This document shows, piece by piece, positions 15,415-23,500 of a stretch of 64,000 bases of DNA (within the stretch, counting starts at the first letter, position 1; every line of letters starts with the position of its first letter). Below the pieces are notes generated by a model. That model saw only the letters and a program-made list of their open reading frames with translations. It was not told where the DNA came from and did no database searches. The stretch comes from Novosphingobium rosa NBRC 15208 (GTDB lineage Bacteria > Pseudomonadota > Alphaproteobacteria > Sphingomonadales > Sphingomonadaceae). The DNA is taken from contig NZ_BCZE01000006.1 of assembly GCF_001598555.1 (NCBI RefSeq), positions 20,612-84,611 on the forward strand, in the 5' to 3' direction. A program made the position numbers and the translations under genes.

Positions 15415-16026
15415 ATGCCCGAAACCCCGATGTCCGTCATGGCGCCACAGGATATGCGCCCTGAGGACTTACGGCATGTCCTCAGGCTGGGCACGCGCGA
15501 AGATCATGAGCGGCTGGACGCCAAGCTGGGCGCCTGCGACCTCGCCACCCATGGCGGCATGGCCCGCTTTCTGACCGCCCATGCCATCGGGCTTCAGGCT
15601 GTCGCCCCGCTGGCGGCGCGCTTCCTTCAGGATGAGCTTGATCTGGTGATGCCCGATGTGCAGGCGATGGTGGCGCAGGATCTGGCCGATCTGGGCGCCG
15701 CCGCGCCGCTGCCCGCTCTGCCTGCCCTGACCGATGATGGCGCGGCGGGCGCGGCCTATGTGCTGATCGGATCGCGGCTGGGCACGGCGGTGCTGCGCAC
15801 GCAGGGCTATTGGTCGCCCGGCACGCCCGGCTTCAGCCGCTATATGGAAGACACCAGCCTGCGCACGTTGTGGCAACCGCTGGTCAAGGCGCTTCGCGAC
15901 CACGCTTGGTCGGATGCCGGGCGAGAGGCCGCGCTGGCCACCGCCCGCGCCAGCTTCGCCGCTTTCGAGCAAGGGCTGCATCTGGCCGAAACCATGCCTG
16001 CCCCCGGGGCTGCGTGCCCCTCATGA
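15415..16026 (+). CDS. bphO: biliverdin-producing heme oxygenase
   Basis: The 203-residue protein matches bacterial heme oxygenases of the BphO type: LRLGTREDHERLDAKLG near the start, with the proximal His in DHERLD; the distal helix is represented by YVLIGSRLGTAVLRTQGYW. It opens haem to biliverdin IX-alpha, the chromophore of the phytochrome encoded next, with which it overlaps by 4 nt (ATGA). The start at 15415 has AAGG upstream; an ATG at 15373 is an alternative. A short hairpin (GGAGCC/GGGCTCC region near 15355-15371) lies before the gene. No GGAAC motif was found here. Confidence 0.88.
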   Translation: MPETPMSVMAPQDMRPEDLRHVLRLGTREDHERLDAKLGACDLATHGGMARFLTAHAIGLQAVAPLAARFLQDELDLVMPDVQAMVAQDLADLGAAAPLPALPALTDDGAAGAAYVLIGSRLGTAVLRTQGYWSPGTPGFSRYMEDTSLRTLWQPLVKALRDHAWSDAGREAALATARASFAAFEQGLHLAETMPAPGAACPS

Positions 16027-18572
16027 CCCTGACCTATCCCGATCAGGGCGTCGATCTGAACAGCTGCGATCTCGAGCCGATCCACATCATCGGCGGCATC
16101 CAGCCCTTCGGCTATCTGGTGGCGCTCTCCAGCGACTGGATCGTGGCCCGCGCCTCGGCCAATTGCGAGGCCCTGCTGGGCCGTCCGGCGCAGGAAGCAC
16201 TGGGCCACCCCGCCGCCAGCTTCTTCACCCCCGCCGCCGTCGACCAGATCCGCCAGAGACTGTCCGAACTGCAACCCGGTCAGGTCGAACGGCTCTTCAG
16301 CCTGCCGCTGACGCCCAGCGGACGCCCTTTCGATGTGGCGCTCTACCGCGCCGGGCGGCAATTCGTGCTGGAGATCGAGCCCGCGCATCAGGGCATGGCG
16401 CGGGATTATCTCTCGCTGGTGCGCCCGATGTTCGATGCCGCGCGTCAGGCCTCCACCCTCGATGAATTGTGCGACATCGCCGCCCGCCAGATGCGCCGCC
16501 TGACCGGCTTCGACCGGGTAAAGGTCTACCGCTTCGACGAGACCGGCGCGGGCGAGGTGGTGGCCGAAGCGCGCGGCGACCAGATCGACAGCTTCCTCGG
16601 CCTGCATTTCCCCGCTTCCGACATTCCGAAACAGGCGCGCAAGCTCTACACGCAGAACCTGCTGCGCATCATCGCCGACATCGACGCCACGCCCGTGCCG
16701 ATCCAGCCGGCTCTGGATGCCGATGGCCAGCCGCTGGACCTGACGCCCAGCGGGCTGCGCGCCGTCTCGCCGATCCATATCGAATATTTGCGCAACATGG
16801 GGGTCAGGGCCTCCATGTCGGTTTCGATCCTGCGCGGCGGCAAGCTGTGGGGGCTGTTCGCCTGCCATCATTATGCGCCGCTCAACCTGCCCTATGCCAC
16901 GCGCACGGCAGCGGAACTCTTCGGCGAGTTCTTCTCCGGCCTGCTGGAGCAGATGGAAATCCGCACCACGCTGGCCCAGCACGAAACCGCCACGCGGCTG
17001 CATGACGATCTGACGGCGCAGGTCGCCCATGGCGGCTCGCTGCTCGCCAATTTCGACCGCTTTGCCGATCTGATCGGTCAGGTGATCCCCTTCGACGGCA
17101 TCGTCGGCTATGTGGCGGGCGATTATGTCTCGCTGGGGCAGACGCCCAGCCAGGCGCAGTTTCTCGATCTGGCGCGCTTCCTCAACACCACGGGCAATGG
17201 CGCCTGCTGGTCGACGCATCATCTGGCGCAGGTCTATCCCCCGGCGCAGGCTTTCGGAGACCGCGTCTGCGGCCTGCTGGCCGTGCCCGTCTCGCGCGTG
17301 CCGCGCGATTTCCTTGTGCTGTTCCGCCGCGAATATGCCCATGAGGTGCTGTGGGCGGGCGACCCCGGCGCGCCCAAGCAGGCCCCCGGTCCTTTGGGTG
17401 ACCGCTTGACCCCGCGCAAGAGCTTCGCCCTGTGGAAGGAAGAGCGCCGCCGCCAGTCCAGACCATGGTCCGGCGATGAGAAGGCGATTGCCGAAAAGCT
17501 GCGCGTCACGCTGATCGAGGTGATCCTGCAACTGCTCGATGCTTCCAATGCCGAAAGGGAAGCCGCCGCCCGCCGTCAGCAGGATCTGATCGCCGAACTC
17601 AATCACCGCGTGCGCAATTCGCTCAACATGATCGGGGCGATGGTCAGCCAGGGCCAGCGCAGCGCGGCCACGCTGGCCGATTTCTGCAGCCGGGTCAGCG
17701 CGCGCATCGCCACGCTGGCCCGCGCCCACGATCAGGTCAATGCCACCAGCTGGGCGCCCTTCCCGCTGGGCCCGCTGATCCATGAAACCGTGCGGGCCGC
17801 CTTTCCGGAAACCCATGGCGCGCTGACCATCGCCGGGCCGCAGGTGCTGATCCGCCCCTCCGCCTTCACCACGCTGGCGGTGGTGATCCATGAGCTGGTC
17901 GCCCACAGCACCGCCCTGGCCACGCCCGAGGGGCAGGTGCAGGTCGATTTCGCGCAGACCGAAGCGGGAGACCTCACCCTTTCATGGCGCGAACATGGCG
18001 GCGCGGGGATCGAGAGCGAGGGCGGCGCCTGGCATGACCGCATGGCGATGGCCATCGTCGAACGCTCGATCCCGCACGAACTCTCCGGCCATGCGCGCGT
18101 TACCTTCCATGCTCAGGGCCTTGAGGCCCAGTTCACCATCCCCGCCGAAAGGGTGCAATTCATGAATGATACGCCAACCCCCTCGCCCACGGGATCGCCG
18201 GGTTCTGTTCCCGCCGCCAGCCTGCTGTCGCAGCGCGCCCTGGTGGTGGAGGACAACATCATCATCGGCATGGAAGCAGAGGACCAACTGCTGGCGCTGG
18301 GCGCGCAGGCGGTCGATCTGGCCAACAATGTGGCGCAGGCGCTCAGCCTGATCGCGGCCAACACCTATGAATTCGCCCTGCTCGACGTCAATCTGGGCAA
18401 TGAGAGCAGCCAGCCCATCGCCGACGTGCTGCAAGGCAATGGCACGCCCTATGCCTTCTCGACCGGCTATGGCGAGGTGCCATGGGCGCATGGCCCCAAG
18501 GTGCCGGTGGTGACCAAGCCGCTCGATTCCATCGCGCTGGAACGCGCCATTGTGGCGTCGCGGCTTCCTTGA
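16023..18572 (+). CDS. bphP: bacteriophytochrome with HWE-type kinase and receiver domain
   Basis: The 849-residue protein runs PAS-GAF-PHY-HWE kinase-receiver. Cys15 in LNSCDLEPIHIIGGIQPFG is the biliverdin attachment site. The GAF domain has PASDIP and HIEYLRNMG, and the PHY tongue has PRKSFALW. The dimerisation His is in ELNHRVRNSLNMI near residue 525, and the HWE W-x-E is present (SWREHGG). The ATP domain is degenerate: the N-box reads HELVAHSTAL, with His in place of Asn, and the glycine box is replaced by HDRMAMAIVE. The C-terminal receiver (LVVEDNIIIGMEAE, LLDVNLG, FSTGYG, TKPLD) looks intact. It senses red/far-red light; kinase activity is doubtful. Confidence 0.93.
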   Translation: MTLTYPDQGVDLNSCDLEPIHIIGGIQPFGYLVALSSDWIVARASANCEALLGRPAQEALGHPAASFFTPAAVDQIRQRLSELQPGQVERLFSLPLTPSGRPFDVALYRAGRQFVLEIEPAHQGMARDYLSLVRPMFDAARQASTLDELCDIAARQMRRLTGFDRVKVYRFDETGAGEVVAEARGDQIDSFLGLHFPASDIPKQARKLYTQNLLRIIADIDATPVPIQPALDADGQPLDLTPSGLRAVSPIHIEYLRNMGVRASMSVSILRGGKLWGLFACHHYAPLNLPYATRTAAELFGEFFSGLLEQMEIRTTLAQHETATRLHDDLTAQVAHGGSLLANFDRFADLIGQVIPFDGIVGYVAGDYVSLGQTPSQAQFLDLARFLNTTGNGACWSTHHLAQVYPPAQAFGDRVCGLLAVPVSRVPRDFLVLFRREYAHEVLWAGDPGAPKQAPGPLGDRLTPRKSFALWKEERRRQSRPWSGDEKAIAEKLRVTLIEVILQLLDASNAEREAAARRQQDLIAELNHRVRNSLNMIGAMVSQGQRSAATLADFCSRVSARIATLARAHDQVNATSWAPFPLGPLIHETVRAAFPETHGALTIAGPQVLIRPSAFTTLAVVIHELVAHSTALATPEGQVQVDFAQTEAGDLTLSWREHGGAGIESEGGAWHDRMAMAIVERSIPHELSGHARVTFHAQGLEAQFTIPAERVQFMNDTPTPSPTGSPGSVPAASLLSQRALVVEDNIIIGMEAEDQLLALGAQAVDLANNVAQALSLIAANTYEFALLDVNLGNESSQPIADVLQGNGTPYAFSTGYGEVPWAHGPKVPVVTKPLDSIALERAIVASRLP

Positions 18573-18640
18573 ACGCCGCTTTGCGACTGGCCTGAAGCGA
18601 CTGGCCTCAAACTTTCCCTCTGGCGCGCCCCCAAGCAAAA

Positions 18641-18664
18641 GGCCCCGCCTGGGCAGGCGGGGCC
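18641..18664. terminator. strong hairpin terminator between bphP and csbD
   Basis: GGCCCCGCCT (18641-18650) pairs perfectly with AGGCGGGGCC (18655-18664) around GGGC. AAAA precedes it on the plus strand, so it best serves transcripts arriving from csbD on the minus strand. Confidence 0.8.
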
Positions 18665-18782
18665 GATGGTCACGGCGAAACAGGGGGGAAACACCGCAAC
18701 CAATGGATGCCGGAGCCGGGCGGGCAGGAAGGGGGAACCTGCCTCGAGACCCGGCTCAGGTCGATCCTTGACGCTTCGACCT

Positions 18783-18971
18783 TTAGCGGTCGATCACGTC
18801 CTTGACCGCGTCCTTGGCCTTGCCGGTGGCGGACTGCACCTTGCCCTTGGCGTCCTGAGCGGCGCCCTTGGCGGCCAGTTCAGCGTCACCGGTTTCCTTG
18901 CCGATGGCTTCCTTCACCTTGCCGATGGCGGAATTGGCGGCGCCCGAAATACGGTCTGTGGTCGAACTCAT
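18783..18971 (-). CDS. CsbD family stress protein
   Basis: The 62-residue hydrophilic protein has the CsbD pattern: SGAANSAIGKVKEAIGKETGD, then AAKGAAQDAKGKVQSATGKAKDAVKD. CsbD proteins are abundant general stress proteins of unknown action, often under EcfG in alphaproteobacteria. The ATG at 18971 has AGGAGA 7 nt upstream; the longer open frame has no start signal. A weak GGAAC-N16-TCTT match lies 56-80 nt upstream of the start. Confidence 0.9.
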   Translation of the reverse strand: MSSTTDRISGAANSAIGKVKEAIGKETGDAELAAKGAAQDAKGKVQSATGKAKDAVKDVIDR

Positions 18972-19026
18972 AGTCTGTCTCCTCATGGATCTCGGATCGG
19001 ACGAAGGCTCATCCTTCACCTTAGGA

Positions 19027-19051
19027 AAGAGCCGGACGCGGGCCATGTTCC
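19027..19051 (-). promoter_or_regulatory. weak EcfG-type promoter candidate of csbD
   Basis: Minus strand GGAAC (19051-19047), 16 nt, TCTT (19030-19027). The -10 part departs from the (C/T)(A/G)TT seen elsewhere, so this is only suggestive. Confidence 0.35.
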
Positions 19052-19161
19052 ATGGCTGCACTCAACTGGTCGCAAAGCCTTTGCGATCAAACCGCAACCG
19101 CCTCTTGCCAGCCGGAAAACCATGCCGCACGGTGCGCCGGAGATCATCACAGGGGGCATCG

Positions 19162-20055
19162 ATGCGCTTGGTTCTTCTTCCTTTTCTGCTGGCCACCTCC
19201 ACCATCGCGCAAGCGGCGACGATGCCCGCTCCCGCCCCGGCCGCCGTCACCGCCGATCCGCCGCGCGATACCGCCCATCCCGCCAGCATGTCCGCTTTCG
19301 TCATTCCCGTGCCCGAAGGCGCGCTCAATGCGGTGATGTACACCGCCGCCGGCACCGGACCGCATCCCACGCTGCTGCTGTTCCACGGCTTTCCGGGCAA
19401 TGAGCAGAACCTCGATCTGGCGCAGGCCGCGCGCCGCGCCGGATGGAATGTGCTGACGCTGCATTATCGCGGCTCATGGGGCAGCCCGGGCAGCTTCTCC
19501 TTCGCCCATTGCGCGGAGGATGGCGCCCATGCCCTGGCTTTCGTGCGCCAGCGCGACACGATCATCAAATTCCGCATCGATCCCTCGCGCATTGCCGTGG
19601 CCGGGCACAGCATGGGCGGCATGGTGGCCGCGCGCGTGGCGGCGGACGACCGCCAAGTGCTGGGCGCCTTCCTGATCGACCCCGCCGATTTCGCCGCCAT
19701 CGGCCGCAGCTTCTCCAAACCCAGCGCCCGCGAGGATTTCCTCAACGACGAGGTGCGCGGCGATATGCCCCCGCTGGCCGGCACCAGCGAGCAGGCGATC
19801 ATGGATGAGGTGGAGCATGCCGGGCCCAGCCTCGATCTGGTCGCCACAGTCCCCGCTCTGGCCGGGCGACCGCTGGCGCTGATCGGGGCGCAGCGCGGCA
19901 TCGGCACCATGGCCGCCGCTGCGGCTCAGGCCGCGCGCAAGGCCGGGGCCAGGCAGATGGACGCCGAAACCCTGCCCACCGATCACAGCTTTTCGGATAT
20001 GCGCATCGCGCTGGCGACAAGGCTGGTGATGTGGCTCGACAGGTTCCAGCACTGA
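19162..20055 (+). CDS. secreted alpha/beta hydrolase
   Basis: The 297-residue protein has a signal peptide (MRLVLLPFLLATSTIAQAA), so it is likely periplasmic. The alpha/beta-hydrolase core shows LLLFHGFPGNEQN, LHYRGSWGSPG, the nucleophile GHSMGGM and a final His in PTDHSFSDMR. It is similar to serine hydrolases acting on esters or acyl groups; the substrate is unknown. AGGGGG lies 8 nt before the ATG. Its stop overlaps the start of the racemase gene (TGATG), so the two are coupled. Confidence 0.82.
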   Translation: MRLVLLPFLLATSTIAQAATMPAPAPAAVTADPPRDTAHPASMSAFVIPVPEGALNAVMYTAAGTGPHPTLLLFHGFPGNEQNLDLAQAARRAGWNVLTLHYRGSWGSPGSFSFAHCAEDGAHALAFVRQRDTIIKFRIDPSRIAVAGHSMGGMVAARVAADDRQVLGAFLIDPADFAAIGRSFSKPSAREDFLNDEVRGDMPPLAGTSEQAIMDEVEHAGPSLDLVATVPALAGRPLALIGAQRGIGTMAAAAAQAARKAGARQMDAETLPTDHSFSDMRIALATRLVMWLDRFQH

Positions 20056-20747
20056 TGCGCACCATCGGCCTGATCGGCGGCATGAGCTGGGAAAGCTCCG
20101 CCGAATACTATCGCATCCTCAATGAGGGCGTGCGCGATGCGCTGGGGCCGACGGCTTCGGCGCGCTGCCTGCTGTGGTCCTTCGATTTTTCCGAGATCGA
20201 AAAGCTGCAGCATGATGGCCAATGGGATGCACTGGGCGAGAAGCTGGCCGATGCCGCGCAGCGCCTTGAAGCGGCAGGCGCCGATCTGCTGCTGATCTGC
20301 ACCAACACCATGCACAGACTGGCGGGCGCGGTGGAGGCGGCAGTCTCCATCCCCCTGCTCCACATCGCCGACCCCACGGCGGAGGCGATCCGCGCTCAGG
20401 GCCTGACCAAGGTCGGCCTGCTGGGCACCGCCTTCACGATGGAGCAGGACTTCTACAAGGGCCGCCTGACGGAGCGCCACGGCCTCGACGTGATCGTGCC
20501 CGAGGCCGAGGACCGCGCCACCGTCCACCGCATCATCTATCAGGAGCTGGTGGCGGGTCAGGTGCTGGAAGCCTCACGCGAAGCCTATCGCGCGGTGATC
20601 GCCCGCCTTGTGGAACGCGGCGCTCAGGCCATCATCCTTGGCTGCACCGAGATCATGCTGCTGGTCGGCCCGCAGGACAGCGCGGTGCCGGTGTTCGACA
20701 CCACCGCGCTGCATGCCGGGGCCGCCGTTAAGGCAGCGTTGAGTTAA
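20055..20747 (+). CDS. ygeA: aspartate/glutamate racemase family (YgeA-like)
   Basis: The 230-residue cofactor-independent racemase closely follows YgeA: TIGLIGGMSWESSAEYYR at the start, the first catalytic Cys in LICTNTMH, FTMEQDFYKGRLTE, and the second Cys in ILGCTEIMLL. YgeA-type enzymes have broad amino-acid racemase activity. It is translationally coupled to the secreted hydrolase. Its stop codon overlaps the stop of the convergent oxidoreductase gene by 4 nt. Confidence 0.9.
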   Translation: MRTIGLIGGMSWESSAEYYRILNEGVRDALGPTASARCLLWSFDFSEIEKLQHDGQWDALGEKLADAAQRLEAAGADLLLICTNTMHRLAGAVEAAVSIPLLHIADPTAEAIRAQGLTKVGLLGTAFTMEQDFYKGRLTERHGLDVIVPEAEDRATVHRIIYQELVAGQVLEASREAYRAVIARLVERGAQAIILGCTEIMLLVGPQDSAVPVFDTTALHAGAAVKAALS

Positions 20748-21766
20748 TCGGGCCAGCCTTCCAGCACCAGCTTGCCGCGCATCCGGTTGCTCTCCAGCAA
20801 GGCATGGGCCTGCCTGAGGTTGGCGGCATCGATGGGGCGCATCACATCGGTCAGCGTGCTGCGGATCTTGCCCGCATCGACCAGATCGGCGACAGCATCG
20901 AGCAGTTTGGCCTGCTCCTCGATATCGGCGGTTTCAAACACAGGCCGGGTGAACATGAACTCCCAATGCACCGAGACCGCCTTGCGCTTGAAGGGCATGA
21001 TATCGAGAGCATCCGGATCGTCGATCAGCGCGAAACGGCCCTGAGGCGCGATCAGCTCAACCACCTCGGCCAGATGCTGGTCGGTATGGGTGGTGGAGAA
21101 CACCAGCCCAGGGGCGCCCAGCCCCAGCGCCGCCACTTGCGCCGCCAGCGGCTGACCATGATCGAGCACATGATGCGCGCCCAGCTCCCGCACCCAATCC
21201 TGCGTTTCGGCGCGCGAGGCGGTGGCGATCACGGTCAGATCGGTCAGCGCGCGCAGCAGCTGGATCGCGATGGACCCCACCCCGCCCGCGCCGCCGATCA
21301 CCAGCACCGCCGGCGCCGCGCCAGGCACGGCATCGCGCACGCGCAGCCTGTCGAACAGGGCTTCCCATGCGGTGATGGCGGTCAAAGGCAGGGCGGCGGC
21401 CTGCGCCCAGTCCAGACTTTGGGGCTTCCGCCCTACGATCCGCTCATCGACCAGCTGATATTCGGCATTGCTGCCATCGCGTGAGATGCTGCCGGCGTAG
21501 TAGACCACATCGCCAATCCCTAAGCGCGTTGCAAGCGGCCCCACCGCCTCCACCACACCGGCAGCATCCCAGCCCAGCACGCGCCAGTCCGCCCCCCCGA
21601 ACGGCCCGGCGCCACGGCGCACCTTCGTATCCACCGGATTGACCGACACCGCCCTCACCCTGACCAGAATGTCGCGCCCCTGCGGCACTGGCTGTGGCAA
21701 GTCGATATCGATCAGCGCATCCGCTCGATCGAGGGAACCGGGCTGGGCATAACCAATGGCGCGCAT
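20744..21766 (-). CDS. zinc-type alcohol dehydrogenase/quinone oxidoreductase family
   Basis: The 340-residue medium-chain reductase/dehydrogenase has an N-terminal GroES-like domain (VRVRAVSVNPVDTKVR, GWDAAGVVEAVG) and a Rossmann domain with VLVIGGAGGVGSIAIQLLR. It lacks the structural zinc cysteines, as in quinone reductases and the YbdR/ZADH1 group. The likely role is NADPH-dependent reduction of electrophiles. The ATG at 21766 has AAAGGAG upstream. It is divergent from an HxlR regulator gene, a very common pairing in which the regulator senses electrophiles and represses the reductase. Confidence 0.85.
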   Translation of the reverse strand: MRAIGYAQPGSLDRADALIDIDLPQPVPQGRDILVRVRAVSVNPVDTKVRRGAGPFGGADWRVLGWDAAGVVEAVGPLATRLGIGDVVYYAGSISRDGSNAEYQLVDERIVGRKPQSLDWAQAAALPLTAITAWEALFDRLRVRDAVPGAAPAVLVIGGAGGVGSIAIQLLRALTDLTVIATASRAETQDWVRELGAHHVLDHGQPLAAQVAALGLGAPGLVFSTTHTDQHLAEVVELIAPQGRFALIDDPDALDIMPFKRKAVSVHWEFMFTRPVFETADIEEQAKLLDAVADLVDAGKIRSTLTDVMRPIDAANLRQAHALLESNRMRGKLVLEGWPD

Positions 21767-21845
21767 GGCAAGACTCCTTTCACCTGAATGTGAAACGATC
21801 TTACCCATGGCCCCGCATTATGCCATAAGCACAAAAAACGCCTAT

Positions 21846-21863
21846 AGTGTCAAAAAGGATACT
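21846..21863. promoter_or_regulatory. candidate HxlR operator
   Basis: AGTGTC (21846-21851) and GATACT (21858-21863) form an imperfect dyad around an A-rich spacer, between the divergent oxidoreductase and HxlR genes. HxlR proteins bind short dyads of this type. Confidence 0.5.
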
Positions 21864-21897
21864 GTCAGATGGTCGCCGCGCAGATGGCCGCTACACA

Positions 21898-22254
21898 ATG
21901 GTGAAGGCCCGCCATTCCCGCCTCGATTGCACGCCCGGCTGCGCGGTGGAGGCCGCTGTCAGCCTGATCGACGGCAAGTGGAAGGCCGTGATCCTCTACC
22001 ATCTTCTGGACGGGCCCATCCGCTTCAACGCGCTGCGCCGGATGGTGGGCGGCATCACCCAGCGCATGCTGACCAATCAGTTGCGGGAGCTGGAAGCCGA
22101 CGGCCTGATCCACCGCGAGGTCTTTGCGCAAGTGCCGCCCCGGGTGGATTATTCGCTGTCGGATCGTGGGCTGTCCCTCTCGCCGATCATCATGGCGCTG
22201 AAGGACTGGGGCGAGGCCAATATGGACCTGTTCGGGCGGCGGCTGGCGGCGTAG
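21898..22254 (+). CDS. HxlR family transcriptional regulator
   Basis: The 118-residue winged-helix protein shows the HxlR pattern: a Cys near the N-terminus (LDCTPGCAVEAAVSLIDGKWKAVILYHLLDGPIRFNAL), the recognition region GGITQRMLTNQLRELEADGLI and wing PPRVDYSLSDRG. The two N-terminal cysteines could sense electrophiles. The ATG at 21898 was chosen; a GTG at 21847 lies inside the presumed operator and is less likely. It is divergent from the oxidoreductase it probably represses. Confidence 0.9.
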   Translation: MVKARHSRLDCTPGCAVEAAVSLIDGKWKAVILYHLLDGPIRFNALRRMVGGITQRMLTNQLRELEADGLIHREVFAQVPPRVDYSLSDRGLSLSPIIMALKDWGEANMDLFGRRLAA

Positions 22255-22284
22255 GCCGCCCAACCTCAACCCCGGCCTGACGGC

Positions 22285-22479
22285 TCAGAGGTGATGCAGC
22301 GCCGCGATGGCGATGCTGGCCCCCATGCCCCACAGCCCCGCGCTGATGGCGAAAGCCAGCGGCAGAGCGCGCCACAGACCACCATTCACCTGATCCGGGC
22401 GGCGGTGCAGAGCAATCGCGCGGCTGGCGGTGCGGACAGGGCGGGCGGAGTGAGCCATGTCAAAAGGAAGGCTGGTCAT
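22285..22479 (-). CDS. small single-span membrane protein
   Basis: The 64-residue open frame has a basic N-terminal half (HSARPVRTASRAIALHRRPDQV) and one hydrophobic helix (ALPLAFAISAGLWGMGASIAIAAL). GGAA lies 9 nt before the ATG. No family is recognised. Coding potential is plausible from codon use and the helix but unproven; a start five codons earlier (22494) is also possible. Confidence 0.5.
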   Translation of the reverse strand: MTSLPFDMAHSARPVRTASRAIALHRRPDQVNGGLWRALPLAFAISAGLWGMGASIAIAALHHL

Positions 22480-22593
22480 CGTCTGAAGTTCCATCGTCTG
22501 CGTGATGGAGACCTTATGCCGCGACGCGACTGATTTGAAAAATTGGTTGAAATGCGATCTGTGAGCGGATTTGTCGATCAACAAGAAAGAGAA

Positions 22594-22687
22594 ATGCGAG
22601 GGGGCTATCCCCTCGCGCTCCCATCACGTCTCCCGGCGCAAGGGCAGTGGCGCCGCATCACAGCGCCCCACCTTCACGCCAGCGCGA
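22594..22687 (+). repeat. hairpin-tipped interspersed repeat, copy 2 (left part only)
   Basis: The left hairpin at 22596-22616 (arms GCGAGGGG/CCCCTCGC, loop GCTAT) is followed by GCTCCCAT, a diverged arm motif CACGTCTCCCGGCG and GGCAGTGGCGCC, after which the copy runs into the asparaginase stop codon. The rest is missing. Confidence 0.7.
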
Positions 22688-23173
22688 TCAGATCGACACG
22701 AAAGCGCCGATGCTGCGATCCTTGCGCACCTTGGACGCATCGAACACCGTGCCATTCATCGCGATCCAGATGCCCGGCGCGGCGCTCTGCACCACGCCAA
22801 AGGCCATGCCGAGATTGAAGGTCGCATCGCTTTCGGCAAAACGCGCGGGGCTCAGCGCGCCCAGCATGCAGACGGTCTTGCCCGGAATGTCCTTCAGCAC
22901 CGCCGCCGTGTCGGTCATGGTGTCCGTGCCATGGGTGATGACGATGCGGCTTTCCGGTGCGCTTTCAATGGCATGGCGCAGGGCGGCGCGGTCATTGTCG
23001 TCCAGCTCAAGGCTGTCCTTGCGGCAGATTTCCTGCACGCGCACATCATGCTTCACCAGACCGATCTCCATCAGCCGCGTGACCATCGTGTCACCCACCT
23101 GAAACTCCGACAAGGCATCGAAATAGACCTTGTCGATCGTGCCGCCGGTGGTGAGGATCAGGATGTCAGCCAT
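22688..23173 (-). CDS. small asparaginase-domain protein
   Basis: The 161-residue protein has the N-terminal asparaginase/glutaminase motifs: the TGGTID segment near residues 8-14 with the nucleophile Thr, and the THGTDTMTDTAAVL motif with the second Thr-Asp pair. Full-length L-asparaginases have about 330 residues with a C-terminal domain, which is absent here; free-standing short versions are common in proteobacteria and their activity is uncertain. The ATG at 23173 begins the conserved region directly. It lies downstream of ilvD on the same strand, but an interspersed repeat separates the two. Confidence 0.8.
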   Translation of the reverse strand: MADILILTTGGTIDKVYFDALSEFQVGDTMVTRLMEIGLVKHDVRVQEICRKDSLELDDNDRAALRHAIESAPESRIVITHGTDTMTDTAAVLKDIPGKTVCMLGALSPARFAESDATFNLGMAFGVVQSAAPGIWIAMNGTVFDASKVRKDRSIGAFVSI

Positions 23174-23244
23174 GGATATGCGCCTGTTTTTGGGAGTTGC
23201 AGGCTGTGGCAGGTAGCTTGAGGGAAGGCAGAAGTGAAGAGAAG

Positions 23245-23490
23245 ATGCGAGGGCCATCGCCCTCGCGCTCCCTTTACTGTCTGCGTCGCGCGCAACCTAT
23301 CGGGCAGGCACGGATTCATAGCGCCGCAGGCTTTAACATCGCAGGCACAGCCTATCGTTCAAGGGATGGCCTGCCTGCGGCGCCTTACCTTGCACAGGTG
23401 GAGAGCCTGGGCACCACAAGCGGGGTGCCACTACCGTTTCGTCGGAAGACGTAAAGGGGGTGCAGGGGGCGATGGCCCCCTGCTTTCATC
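23245..23490 (-). repeat. hairpin-tipped interspersed repeat, copy 3 (reverse orientation)
   Basis: The left hairpin at 23247-23266 (arms GCGAGGGC/GCCCTCGC, loop CATC) is followed by GCTCCC and GTCTGCGTCGCGCGCAACC. The internal GCGCCGCAGGC/GCCTGCGGCGC pair is present, then the CAGGTGGAGAGCCTGGG segment, CGTCGGAAGACG, and a right hairpin at 23462-23483 (arms GCAGGGGGC/GCCCCCTGC, loop GATG). Relative to copy 1 it is inverted. It fills the 327-bp gap between ilvD and the asparaginase gene. Confidence 0.8.
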
Positions 23491-23500
23491 CCTTCAAACC

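Noticed and set aside
22688..23173. Asparaginase gene as a truncated pseudogene
   Set aside because: Although about half the usual length, it has its own start, intact catalytic motifs and a clean stop, and short free-standing members are common.
22571..23221. A 216-residue plus-strand frame across repeat copy 2 and the asparaginase gene
   Set aside because: It is antisense to the conserved asparaginase motifs and starts inside non-coding repeat DNA.
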